This document shows, in pieces, positions 19,301-26,707 of a stretch of DNA of 64,000 nucleotides (position 1 is the first letter of the stretch; each line of letters opens with the position of its first letter). The DNA comes from Candidatus Gastranaerophilales bacterium (lineage in GTDB: Bacteria > Cyanobacteriota > Vampirovibrionia > Gastranaerophilales > Gastranaerophilaceae), in contig CALUWL010000001.1 in the NCBI GenBank assembly GCA_944324445.1, forward strand, positions 1 to 64,000. Reading direction: 5' to 3'. The notes under the pieces were generated by a model. It was not told where the DNA came from. It ran no database searches and saw nothing but the letters and a program-made list of their open reading frames with translations. The position numbers were made by a program, and so were the translations under genes.

Positions 19301-19782
19301 TACGTTTCAACTTTACCGTTAACGTTTTTCTTAGCTTGAGTAATTGTACCGTCTTCATTAACAACAGCTGTTACACCTTTGATTTCTTCGTAAAGCGTCG
19401 AGGTTTTACCTGTGCTTTCTACCGGGTTTTTCCCTGTCATTTTTTTATAGAAATTTTTATCCTTCTTTTCATACACAATGATTGTATTTTGAGCAACAGA
19501 AGGATTTTTTTCTTTTTTAAAATCAGTTATATTTTTAGAACCGTCCAAGTCTTGAGGAGCTCTATTAGGTCCAAATGTTAAAACTTCTTTAGTATAAATT
19601 TCATATCGCCCATGGCTGCCGCCGCCTAATGCAGCACCAATATCCGAATTATTTATCAGCTTTCTTGTAATAATTGGGGTGGTGGCAGCAACTGCAATCG
19701 CCAAAACCGTAATTAAAATCAAGGCTTCTACAATAGAAAAACCAAATTTTCTTTTTTGTTTTTTCATAGTTTCTTTTACCAT
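16306..19782 (-). CDS. Giant Gly-rich prepilin-like protein (1158 aa)
   Basis: It begins with a basic leader, then G|FSIVEALILI (Gly14, Glu at +5) and a hydrophobic helix: a prepilin N-terminus. Residues 101-212 and 241-368 are a tandem repeat of one module (YEKKD, TG.NP, STLYEEI, DGTIT.A, SKYIFE, KNR.IEGNL, LW). A Gly-rich segment (GGGGAGGG, about 427-434) leads into a region with many Cys (about 580-690). Long Gly-rich loops (GGQGGRGN, GRGAQGAG) then run to the end, which closes with GGDGAVIITW. It overlaps the upstream prepilin gene by 7 bases. By inference it is an extracellular fibre or tip component. The size is about seven times that of a usual pilin. Confidence 0.8.
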   Translation of the reverse strand: MVKETMKKQKRKFGFSIVEALILITVLAIAVAATTPIITRKLINNSDIGAALGGGSHGRYEIYTKEVLTFGPNRAPQDLDGSKNITDFKKEKNPSVAQNTIIVYEKKDKNFYKKMTGKNPVESTGKTSTLYEEIKGVTAVVNEDGTITQAKKNVNGKVETYVAGSKYIFEDGTYKYTSNTGTPLDTSKNRIIEGNLTSKFNKNNPDTNNTLWELTVKDENDAGGGVVGYEKVTDPSIKGDLIIYEKKDDTQYKVLTGSNPSVSGEYKSTLYEEITDVKPIKDKDGTITAAKIKVNGIETVVKDDSKYIFENPQVTYVKGIVKVVNGITTFIPDEDGKTIDRNKNRVIEGNLTDKYNKNNPQTNNPLWHIQASSNNFDGDVTTIPWEKVVSGSKEIVNRPIHPNSNGDYVGEFTPPATAVNTVLHAVGGGGAGGGPAASTLDAYVNPKIANSSEINIMKKQLAKRFREVAKKKGLNNLAALSDSDIVQVVNIANLDTANRPSDLLYDNKYILLNTYNGTITVKFDVTTGMILPHELLDYTKILGAQTQIAEIHDMPKWFDWQNVTDGKFKAGAVACGGAGGRAGTFTWNINDKSDEDINCMRDEYGRYTNTCTKRTSCRYRTGQNCYEYTCYKEKCGKRSCRKVKSTCEKCVDTYDWAYNVCVENTGTCANTQYYTCPTCRLTSSCPNEPGTCDDSKRERNSTKYSHIYKGGNGGAAPPCVWLSSIVTKPIEVKNYCVGVYSSYSGNDVTKENMMNMPVDITGINGKNGKTCAAVVDGVVSLSQGGMGGIACVQSQFENSVNGNLSDQETDTAQFNDKLLGALGGAFGLPVYNDTNSTITMKYQLDQGFLCETVPNNIAYCGKDGKNGVARPGSLKSNMCSFSSGASEKCMSGGQGSPNPSASNSYGIGGSTGRYNYFYTWTIPYGTNYLGYGEAGSAGEYASTKLSKIEGSLFIKLGKGGEWTNSDWKNGKKGPNGTDTVVKMGTNNVTAKKVLVAKGGQGGRGNLKTNNYDLCYANDRNKACSDNANVQCCSGIAKTSREVSATNVRHSLFETIKSFVGNSKIIGIGLGRGAQGAGTTSGEFEVYGSRLGINASADLSFNNKIAERIVYKRSSAAATTGSKENTSVSSVDASKYKNKYLKPANVNFKGGDGAVIITW

Positions 19783-20723
19783 AATATCAACACTGCTCCA
19801 TTCTTGTTCGGCGCACCGGCATTTAAGCCTGCAATAAGTTCTGTTAAACTACTTTTTCTTTGAATTGAAATCATATTTACAATTTGAGACATTTTTGATA
19901 TATTTTGCGACTTTGAAAAGAATGATGAGTCCGCAAAATCAAGATTTAATCTAATAGATCCATAATAATAGTAATCAGAATCAGATAAAGCTGCATTAGC
20001 TATTTGTGATTCATTTGCATTATCTGGAAAATAAGTTTGAGCTGAGGTATACCTTAAATCCTTAAATTCAATCAAGTTTGATCTATCAACATAGCCCAAA
20101 TCGTCCTGAGAATCGCAACCATTTATCCTAATTACATTATCTTTATATTCAGAACTACCCAAAAGCTCAACAACCTCGCAACCTTCTTGAACTTTCGAAA
20201 TATCATTAGGGCAAACTTCTCCAACGCTAAGCAGATGACAACCCTTAACATTTAAAGGCATAATTCCGTTAGCATAAGCAGCCCCACCGAGCGCTCTAAC
20301 TTCTTCCATACCCGTATCTGAATTCTTAACAGTTGTAACTTCATTATCTACAGCAGTTGTTCCAAGTTTTATATCTAAATCAGAAGCAATTCCCGTTATA
20401 TATTTTGTAACTGTCTGAGCTTGTCTTCCTTGGTTTCCGGCTCCTGTTGCAATTATATAATATCTGGCCGGTCTTTGATCTAAATGCAGTCTGCAGCTAT
20501 CCACAACTTGAGCCGGTCTTCTTGCAGTTCTTTCATCCATATACTGTTCTTTTAATTGACCATTTTCAGACCAACAAGCATATTGACCGCGCCTTGTAAC
20601 TGTTTCTATTTTTGGGTTAACTTTAGTCAACGCAGGAACCAAAGTTGCTGTTACAATCATAATTATTATCATTGAAACCATTGCTTCTACAAGGGTAAAG
20701 GCGCTTTTGTATTTAATTACCAT
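19776..20723 (-). CDS. Prepilin-like protein (315 aa)
   Basis: The N-terminus MVIKYKSAFTLVEAM gives cleavage at A|FTLVE (Ala at -1, Glu at +5), followed by a hydrophobic helix. The globular part has several Cys (GCHL, VCPND, GCEVV, NGCDSQ), probably forming disulphides in the periplasm or outside. A conserved-looking end GAVLILW closes the protein. It is the second gene of the operon, overlapping both neighbours by 7 bases, so translation is tightly coupled. Its role is inferred as a minor pilin/pseudopilin partnering the giant protein encoded next. Confidence 0.78.
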   Translation of the reverse strand: MVIKYKSAFTLVEAMVSMIIIMIVTATLVPALTKVNPKIETVTRRGQYACWSENGQLKEQYMDERTARRPAQVVDSCRLHLDQRPARYYIIATGAGNQGRQAQTVTKYITGIASDLDIKLGTTAVDNEVTTVKNSDTGMEEVRALGGAAYANGIMPLNVKGCHLLSVGEVCPNDISKVQEGCEVVELLGSSEYKDNVIRINGCDSQDDLGYVDRSNLIEFKDLRYTSAQTYFPDNANESQIANAALSDSDYYYYGSIRLNLDFADSSFFSKSQNISKMSQIVNMISIQRKSSLTELIAGLNAGAPNKNGAVLILW

Positions 20724-21307
20724 CGTATAATTACCTCACCCATTGTACCTGATTGCATGGCATCTCCGCCTCGGCCACAGCCGTTTTCATCATAATTAGA
20801 AACTTCTCCCGATGTATTTAAAATTCCATCTATTTCTTCAGCGTTTTCATTTGTGGTAACGCCGCCTTTAGCATAATCAAGCACTTCAACATTAGAACCG
20901 TTTACTTTATATATAGTTGTTTGACCGCCATTTTTACCTGCTTCCGCCCCTTCTCCAAGCTTGATTTTATAATATGTACCTTCTTCAGTTGGCATTGAAG
21001 GATAATATACAACTTTTCCTTCACCGGCACCGCCGCCTTTTTTATTTGCACCTGTACCACCGCCAGCTCCGCCGCCTAAAATTTGCACTGTATAAAACTC
21101 TTGAGTATACTGATTTTCAGGCCTAAATGTACACTCACCGGAACCTGTCAAACAGGAACATACAAATTTACCGCCTCTTTTAGGTGTATCCACTGTAGTT
21201 TTAGCTTTTTTAAATAAAATAGGAAATGCGGCAATAATCACCACAAACATTATGGTGACACTAACTATAAGCTCGATTATGGTAAATCCGCTTTTTTTCA
21301 ATTCCAT
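20717..21307 (-). CDS. Gly-rich prepilin-like protein (196 aa), first gene of the operon
   Basis: The start MELKKSGFTIIELIVSV has the classic G|FTIIE site (Glu at +5) and a hydrophobic helix to about residue 32. The mature domain has a Cys-x-Cys near residue 50, a Gly-rich segment (GGGAGGGTGANKKGGGAGEG) and ends GEVIIRW, matching the ends of the next two operon proteins. A good promoter lies just upstream, and GAAGGA precedes the ATG. It is probably the leading minor or major subunit of this set. Confidence 0.8.
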   Translation of the reverse strand: MELKKSGFTIIELIVSVTIMFVVIIAAFPILFKKAKTTVDTPKRGGKFVCSCLTGSGECTFRPENQYTQEFYTVQILGGGAGGGTGANKKGGGAGEGKVVYYPSMPTEEGTYYKIKLGEGAEAGKNGGQTTIYKVNGSNVEVLDYAKGGVTTNENAEEIDGILNTSGEVSNYDENGCGRGGDAMQSGTMGEVIIRW

Positions 21308-21323
21308 CGTTCCTTCTATAAGA

Positions 21324-21352
21324 ATTATAATAATTTACGACACATTTGTAAA
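21324..21352 (-). promoter_or_regulatory. Candidate promoter of the four-gene prepilin operon
   Basis: On the minus strand TTTACA (21352-21347), a 17-base spacer and a consensus TATAAT (21329-21324), ending 16 bases before the ATG at 21307. Confidence 0.65.
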
Positions 21353-21448
21353 ATTCTTTAATAAAAATGGATGATATGTAAAGTTTATTATATTTTATTT
21401 ATTTAGCCAATATGATAGTATTAAAATATAAAATTTTCGGAGCGAATT

Positions 21449-22357
21449 ATGAATTTCAAAAAAACAGGATTTACTTTAATAGAAATTATAATGGTGTTCA
21501 CAATAATAGGCGTTATTACCGTCTTTGAACTTATAATTCTGCAAAATAGAATGAATCAATACGGAGCACCATATTACAATGTATATTCCGCTCTAAAAAA
21601 AGCATCATATAATATATTAGCTGATATGTACTGCCCCAACAGCAGTAGCGACGATCCCGAATGTCGAAAAGGACCAAGACCTTTTCCTGATAATTCCTAT
21701 GATATGTGCAGAAGATTAGCAGAATTTATAAACGTTCCCAAAGGAGCAACTTGCGGCACAGATAAAAACGACACAACAAAAGATATTAACGATAATGCAA
21801 CAAATATAAACGATTCAACTTTAAGATTTGTTTCATCTAATGCTGCAAGATTTTATATATCTCCGCTTAAAACATATACGTTTGACTCAGGAGAAACACT
21901 TAACTACTTTATTGTATACGTTGATATAAACGGCAAAGAAAGCCCCAATAAAGTAGATAAAGAACAAAAAGAAAAAGTTTATCCGGATATAGTACCTTTT
22001 GCAATAACTACAAGAGGTGAAACAATTCCTATGGGATATCCCATTTATTCAAATATGTATTTAACAGCAAAAATTGGCTATCCTGCAGCAGAAATTAACG
22101 GAACAATTGTAGATAACAGATTTTCAAAAACTATGAGCTTCTTTGAAGCAATACAAGGTGCCTGGGGCGGAGCAATAAGCCCAGATATACCATTTAGCAT
22201 ACCTTTTACTGAAGAACTACCGGATACAAATCTAGCAAAATCATTTTTCTTGGGTCAAGTACCCGAAAGTGCAGAATTTAAATCACAAGAAGGCTGCAAA
22301 GGTGGAGAATATACTTGCAGAGTTGTAATTGATAGTTACATGGATAAAAGATTTTAA
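21449..22357 (+). CDS. Prepilin-like protein (302 aa), divergent from the operon
   Basis: MNFKKTGFTLIEIIM gives a standard G|FTLIE cleavage site and a hydrophobic helix. The 260-residue globular part has paired Cys (CPNSSSDDPEC, CKGGEYTC) and no Gly-rich region. It differs from the minus-strand set in having an IPMGYPIYSNMYLTAKIGYP stretch and no terminal Trp. GGAG precedes the ATG. It is divergent from the four-gene prepilin operon, so the two units may be co-regulated through the 141-base gap. It ends with a 4-base overlap onto the convergent SDR gene. Confidence 0.75.
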   Translation: MNFKKTGFTLIEIIMVFTIIGVITVFELIILQNRMNQYGAPYYNVYSALKKASYNILADMYCPNSSSDDPECRKGPRPFPDNSYDMCRRLAEFINVPKGATCGTDKNDTTKDINDNATNINDSTLRFVSSNAARFYISPLKTYTFDSGETLNYFIVYVDINGKESPNKVDKEQKEKVYPDIVPFAITTRGETIPMGYPIYSNMYLTAKIGYPAAEINGTIVDNRFSKTMSFFEAIQGAWGGAISPDIPFSIPFTEELPDTNLAKSFFLGQVPESAEFKSQEGCKGGEYTCRVVIDSYMDKRF

Positions 22358-23304
22358 TTTGCAAAATATTCTATTGTTCTATCAAGCCCTTCAAATAAAG
22401 ATACCTTAGGTTCCCAGCATAAAACATCTCTTGCAAGAGTTATATCAGGTTTTCTTTTTATTGGATCATCCAAAGGCAAAGTTTTATAAATAATTTTTAA
22501 ATTCGGATTAATTTTTTTTATTATAATTTCTGCAAAATCTTTAATTGTGTATTCATCGGGATTACCTAAATTTATAGGCCCTTTGATATTATCATCACTT
22601 TGCATTGCTTTAATTAATCCTTCAACTAAATCATCTATATAACAAAAAGAACGGGTTTGACTTCCGTCGCCATATACAGTTATATCTGAACCGCTTAAAG
22701 CTTGACAAATAAAGTTTGATACGACTCTGCCGTCATTTTTATCCATAAAAGGTCCGTATGTATTAAAAATTCTAACTACTTTAACTTTTGTATTATAAAT
22801 CCTGTTATAATCAAAAAACAAGCTTTCTGCACACCTTTTTCCCTCATCATAACAAGCTCTAACACCACATGAGTTAACATTTCCAAAGTATTTTTCATTT
22901 TGCGGATGTTCAAGGGGATTGCCATACACTTCGGATGTTGAACTTTGTAGAATTTTTGCATTATTATCTCTTGCAATCTCAAGCATATTTATCGCTCCAT
23001 AAACGCAAGTTTTAGTTGTTTGAATGGCATTTTGCCCCTGATAAAAAACAGGAGAAGCAGGACAAGCCAGATTATATATTTCATCAATTTTTTCATTAAT
23101 TTTAAACGGTTTAACTATATCATGCTCGATAAATTCAACTCTCGGATTATCAAGAACATCCTTTAGGTTGCTAATATTGCCTGACGAATTATTATCAACA
23201 CAAATCAAATAGTTATCTTTATTTTCCAATAGTCTTCTCGATAGATTAGAACCTATAAAACCAGTTGCACCTGTTATTAATATTGTTTTTTTTGTTTTTA
23301 ACAT
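22354..23304 (-). CDS. SDR-family UDP-glucuronate decarboxylase-like protein
   Basis: A 316-residue extended short-chain dehydrogenase. The NAD-binding motif GATGFIGS is near residue 11, the catalytic Ser/Thr is in SSTSEVYG, and the YxxxK pair is in YDEGKR. The stretches NLACPASP, IFNTYGP, GDGSQTRSFCYIDD and NLGNP are characteristic of UDP-xylose synthase (UXS) and close relatives. That would convert UDP-glucuronate to UDP-xylose for surface polysaccharide. Other sugar-nucleotide epimerases share some motifs, so the product is likely but not certain. It is monocistronic. A perfect hairpin separates its start from tRNA-Met. Confidence 0.85.
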   Translation of the reverse strand: MLKTKKTILITGATGFIGSNLSRRLLENKDNYLICVDNNSSGNISNLKDVLDNPRVEFIEHDIVKPFKINEKIDEIYNLACPASPVFYQGQNAIQTTKTCVYGAINMLEIARDNNAKILQSSTSEVYGNPLEHPQNEKYFGNVNSCGVRACYDEGKRCAESLFFDYNRIYNTKVKVVRIFNTYGPFMDKNDGRVVSNFICQALSGSDITVYGDGSQTRSFCYIDDLVEGLIKAMQSDDNIKGPINLGNPDEYTIKDFAEIIIKKINPNLKIIYKTLPLDDPIKRKPDITLARDVLCWEPKVSLFEGLDRTIEYFAN

Positions 23305-23339
23305 TTGCTTTTATCCAATAAATAAAAACTAACAATATT

Positions 23340-23369
23340 AAAAAGAGGCTTAATTTTAAGCCTCTTTTT
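23340..23369. terminator. Hairpin terminator downstream of tRNA-Met
   Basis: AAAAAGAGGCTTAA (23340-23353) and TTAAGCCTCTTTTT (23356-23369) form a perfect 14-bp stem with a 2-base gap. It lies two bases beyond the 3' end of the minus-strand tRNA and ends in a T run on that strand. Confidence 0.85.
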
Positions 23370-23371
23370 AA

Positions 23372-23445
23372 TAGCTGGGGAGAGATTCGAACTCTCGACC
23401 TTACGGGTATGAGCCGTACGCTCTCACCAACTGAGCTACCCAGCC
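23372..23445 (-). tRNA. tRNA-Met (anticodon CAT, elongator type)
   Basis: On the minus strand the acceptor GGCTGGG pairs with CCCAGCT (first pair G-U), with discriminator A. The anticodon stem TACGG/CCGTA encloses CTCATAC, giving CAT. It lacks the three G-C pairs of initiator tRNA. The T arm is GAGAGTTCGAATCTCTC. An Ile-type CAT tRNA cannot be fully excluded by eye. Confidence 0.88.
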
Positions 23446-23515
23446 AAAATCTTAAATTTTCAAAATCCGTAAGTCAATTTTCACATAAAAAAAATTAAAA
23501 AACAAGTCATATTTT

Positions 23516-23538
23516 AAAAGCCCCAAAAGGGGGCTTTT
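23516..23538 (-). terminator. Terminator of the Met/His-rich protein gene
   Basis: AAAAGCCCC and GGGGCTTTT pair across a short loop. The hairpin lies directly after the minus-strand stop codon at 23540. Confidence 0.85.
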
Positions 23539-23539
23539 A

Positions 23540-23866
23540 TTAATCATCAATTTCCGGTTGCTTAGGAAGGTCTTTCATTTTATCGGGTCCTTTTTTCATA
23601 TCTTTCATCATTTTTTTATGACATGGACAATCGCAATGATGTTTTTTAAAATGTTTCATGTGATGTCCCATAACATAAGGATGATTAAAACCGCCCATCA
23701 TTGGTCCCATAGGTGGCATTAGAGGCTTATGAAGTGCTGCAAACAAACTTAGGGCGCAAAATACACCAACAAAACTACCTCCTGCAACGACTAAAAATTT
23801 TCTAAAACCTTTAGATTTACAAAAACATTCTTCTCTTGATGTTGTTTTTTCCATTTCTTCAGTCAT
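23540..23866 (-). CDS. Small membrane protein with Met/His/Cys-rich tail
   Basis: A 108-residue protein. The N-terminal 20 residues contain CFCKSK. One transmembrane helix spans about residues 25-46 (FLVVAGGSFVGVFCALSLFA). A tail rich in Met, His, Pro and Cys follows: PPMGPMMGGF, HHMKHFKKHHCDCPCHKKMM. That composition is typical of metal-binding (copper, nickel or zinc) sequences, though no named family is recognised. A perfect AAGGAG ribosome-binding site precedes the ATG and a strong terminator follows, suggesting substantial expression. Metal binding is an inference from composition. Confidence 0.6.
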   Translation of the reverse strand: MTEEMEKTTSREECFCKSKGFRKFLVVAGGSFVGVFCALSLFAALHKPLMPPMGPMMGGFNHPYVMGHHMKHFKKHHCDCPCHKKMMKDMKKGPDKMKDLPKQPEIDD

Positions 23867-23983
23867 TTTTTTCTCCTTTTTTAAAATTAATTAACTTTTA
23901 ATCAAGTTACATCAAGTAAAACGAAAAAAAACAAAAGTTGTTCATTTTAAAAGTAATTTTTTTTATCAAAAAAAACAATTGAC

Positions 23984-25747
23984 CTATAAGACAGGTTCAA
24001 CCCTATCTTCTTTTTCAATATCATCCAAAAAAGATGGCAACAATTCTATATTATTTAAAATGTAACTTACACCAAGATGCCTAAAATTATTTACCATGGC
24101 ATTATTATCCGCATAAGGAGAAACAACTCCAATTGTATCAATTTCTGCACAATTTGCAGCAATAATATCATCTACGCTACTACCTATGCTTTTTATTGAA
24201 TTATGCGGACAATGTTTCAAAATATGAGCAATACCCTTTGAATTGGGTTTTTGCTCGTCTGCACTTAAATCATCTCCAGATAAAATATAATAAAAATAGT
24301 TAGCTATATCGAATTTATTTAAAGAATAGTTTATTTCATCTCTTGTTCGTCCCGAAAAAATAACCAGATCATATTTTTTAGAAATCTGTTCCAGTTGATC
24401 TTTTGAAAGAATTAATTTTTCAGAATCAATAAGTCTTTCTCCGGATACAGCTTTATAGAGAAAATCTTTATAAATATTTCGTATTTCACAAATATCAATA
24501 TTTTTTTCATATTTACGCAACAACTCATTTATAGTATTTACATTGCAATTTAGACCACCTCTGTTTTTAATTTCCATTACTTCCTTAACAGAAATCCTTG
24601 TATTGCTAAAGTGCTCTACTGTTTGAATTATTGCTTGTATATATGATTTTGAAACATCAAACACGGTTCCATCCAGGTTCATTATCAAAACGTCTTTTTT
24701 ATTTAAAAGCTCAAGTATGAATTTAACTCCACCAATTTTAGGAACTGTAATTCTCAAAAAAGAAGCATATTTGGAGTTTTTTGGAAAGTTCCTTACAATT
24801 ACCCCATGGTTTTTTAATTTTTGATAATAAAAATCGCAATAATCACCAAAATTACAAAAAACAAAATTAGCTTCGCTATCATACGCCCATATGTTGTTCT
24901 TTCTTAAGCCTTCAATTAAAGCATTTTTTGCATCGTAGTTCTGTTCTTTTATTTCTTCAAATGTTTTCTCGTCATTCAAAACTGCAATCGCACAATTAAG
25001 AGCAATAACATTAACACTATACGGTGAAATTACTTTTTTAAGATTGTTTATTATATCAAATGCTCCAACTACAAAACCAAACCTTAAACCGGCAAGAGCA
25101 AAATCCTTAGAAAAAGATTTAACTACGACTACATTATCATATTTACAAGCCAAATCCACATAATCCATAAACATTGAATTATACGAAAAATTAATATACG
25201 TGCAGTCAACTAAAAACAATATTTCAGGATATTTTTTAACCAGCACTTCAACAACAGAAGCCTTAACAAGCTCACCTGTAGGATTGTTCGGAGTTGATAT
25301 GTAAATTATTTTTGTTTTATCTGAAATATTTTTTTCAATTTTATTGGTTTTAAAAATAAATTTTTCATCGTAATCAATTAAATTAACTTTTGCACCAAGA
25401 ATTTCTGCGTATTTTTGAGGCATAACAAAGGTCGGATTATATGATAAAATCTCATCCTCTTTATCTAAATACGCATTTATTATTACATTTATAGCTTCAT
25501 CGCATCCATTTGTAAGTAAAATATTTTCATATTTTACATTGTATTTTTCACTCAATTTATCTATTGTTTTTCCGTATGCAGGATACAAAGAAACATCTGA
25601 AAAATCCATACTCTTTATGGCATTTGTAACAATTGGCGAGATACCGTATATGTTCTCATTAGAATCAAGTTTTAAACGCCAATCTATTTTATATTTATCA
25701 GTTTGATACGAGGAAACATTCTCAAGAGTCTTTTTAGGTTTAATCAT
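23984..25747 (-). CDS. HisC-like aminotransferase fused to a degenerate HAD domain
   Basis: Residues 1-350 are a fold-type I PLP aminotransferase of the histidinol-phosphate aminotransferase group. LTNGCDEAI contacts the cofactor phosphate, STPNNPTGE is the classic NPTG loop, and SFSKDFALAGLRFG holds the Schiff-base Lys. Residues 352-587 are a HAD subfamily IA domain, but motif I reads IMNLDGTVFD: the nucleophile Asp is Asn357 (codon AAC read directly). Motif II FSGRT and a motif III Lys (KPNSKG) are present, while motif IV is GSSVDD, with Ser where Asp is usual. I recall HAD/HisC fusions from cyanobacteria (TIGR01548-like). The aminotransferase should be active; the HAD half may only bind phosphate ligands. 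It is a single gene near 25.8 kb envelope genes. Confidence 0.8.
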   Translation of the reverse strand: MIKPKKTLENVSSYQTDKYKIDWRLKLDSNENIYGISPIVTNAIKSMDFSDVSLYPAYGKTIDKLSEKYNVKYENILLTNGCDEAINVIINAYLDKEDEILSYNPTFVMPQKYAEILGAKVNLIDYDEKFIFKTNKIEKNISDKTKIIYISTPNNPTGELVKASVVEVLVKKYPEILFLVDCTYINFSYNSMFMDYVDLACKYDNVVVVKSFSKDFALAGLRFGFVVGAFDIINNLKKVISPYSVNVIALNCAIAVLNDEKTFEEIKEQNYDAKNALIEGLRKNNIWAYDSEANFVFCNFGDYCDFYYQKLKNHGVIVRNFPKNSKYASFLRITVPKIGGVKFILELLNKKDVLIMNLDGTVFDVSKSYIQAIIQTVEHFSNTRISVKEVMEIKNRGGLNCNVNTINELLRKYEKNIDICEIRNIYKDFLYKAVSGERLIDSEKLILSKDQLEQISKKYDLVIFSGRTRDEINYSLNKFDIANYFYYILSGDDLSADEQKPNSKGIAHILKHCPHNSIKSIGSSVDDIIAANCAEIDTIGVVSPYADNNAMVNNFRHLGVSYILNNIELLPSFLDDIEKEDRVEPVL

Positions 25748-25772
25748 ATGGGGATTATACTATATAACCCAT

Positions 25773-26573
25773 TTAATGTCGAGCATAGTATGTTTTTTCT
25801 TGTACTTCAATTCTTATATTTGCAAGCTCTATATCATCGTAATCAACATATTCCGTCTGAAAAAGATTGCGTCCCGTTTTAATTACAAGTTCATTTGTAT
25901 CTTTTAAAATAGACTTACTTACAACTATCGTATGGTTATCACCATTCACTTCAAGGACTCCAACCTTATGTCCGTTTACAAAAACTTCAGCAGGACTTGA
26001 ATAAACTTTTGCAATTCTATTTTGGCCAAGTTGTTTTGCTTTTTTAGTATCAAGCCCTATAATTGTCCCTATTCTTATAATAACATCCTGATTAGCAGCC
26101 GCCGAAGGCCTTTTAAAAGTTTGTGATAAATAATGACCATTAGCATTTATTCTAAAATCCCCGCTATTTGCAGAATTATCTGAAAACATATTATCTCCAA
26201 GATGAATAACCCCATCGGTTATTTGCATATCAAAAGGGCTACTTTGCTCTATTCCCAATTTTAAAGGATTCTTTAAAACATTATTATCAACAGTTAGCGA
26301 AAAAACTTTATATCCTTCTTTTTCAACAAAAAGAACAGTTTGACTATTTACATCAGCATTTAATTGAAAAGCGCCGTTTTTATCCGAATAAGTAGTATAA
26401 TGCAATTCGGGTATTGTAATTTTTGCATTACTTAAACCTTCTTGGGTTTTTGAATCTACTATTTTATTTTGATAATTTGTATCGTATCTATCTACTTTAC
26501 CTGAAATTACCCCTGCAAGAACAAATTGAGATACAAAACAATAGATAACCGACAATAACAATGTTTTTTTCAT
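25773..26573 (-). CDS. Secreted protein with carboxypeptidase-regulatory-like domain
   Basis: A 266-residue protein with a signal peptide (residues 1-20, ending VLA). Residues about 30-100 form a CarboxypepD_reg-like beta-sandwich: TQEGLSNAKITIPEL, YSDKNGAFQL, VEKEGYKVFSLTV. The rest has a beta-rich module with DGVIHLGDNMFSD and AEVFVNGHKVG, resembling carbohydrate-binding or fibronectin-like modules. No catalytic motif is seen. Located in the periplasm or on the surface. It is followed 25 bases later by the aminotransferase-HAD gene and may share its transcript. Confidence 0.65.
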   Translation of the reverse strand: MKKTLLLSVIYCFVSQFVLAGVISGKVDRYDTNYQNKIVDSKTQEGLSNAKITIPELHYTTYSDKNGAFQLNADVNSQTVLFVEKEGYKVFSLTVDNNVLKNPLKLGIEQSSPFDMQITDGVIHLGDNMFSDNSANSGDFRINANGHYLSQTFKRPSAAANQDVIIRIGTIIGLDTKKAKQLGQNRIAKVYSSPAEVFVNGHKVGVLEVNGDNHTIVVSKSILKDTNELVIKTGRNLFQTEYVDYDDIELANIRIEVQEKTYYARH

Positions 26574-26660
26574 TTGAAACCTCTTTTATAAGGTTTTAAA
26601 TGATTTTATATGTTTAAACAATATAAAATAATGTTATTATCCATTAGAAAAAAGTATTAT

Positions 26661-26691
26661 AAAAATCGCTTCCCATTCGGAAGCGATTTTT
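26661..26691 (-). terminator. Terminator after the LysM protein gene
   Basis: AAAAATCGCTTCC (26661-26673) pairs perfectly with GGAAGCGATTTTT (26679-26691) over a 5-base loop. It separates the LysM gene from the downstream secreted-protein gene. Confidence 0.88.
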
Positions 26692-26707
26692 AAACAATTT
26701 ATATTTA

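Noticed and set aside
23372-23445. Initiator tRNA-Met.
   Set aside because: The anticodon stem lacks the three consecutive G-C pairs and the acceptor starts with a paired G-U, unlike initiators.
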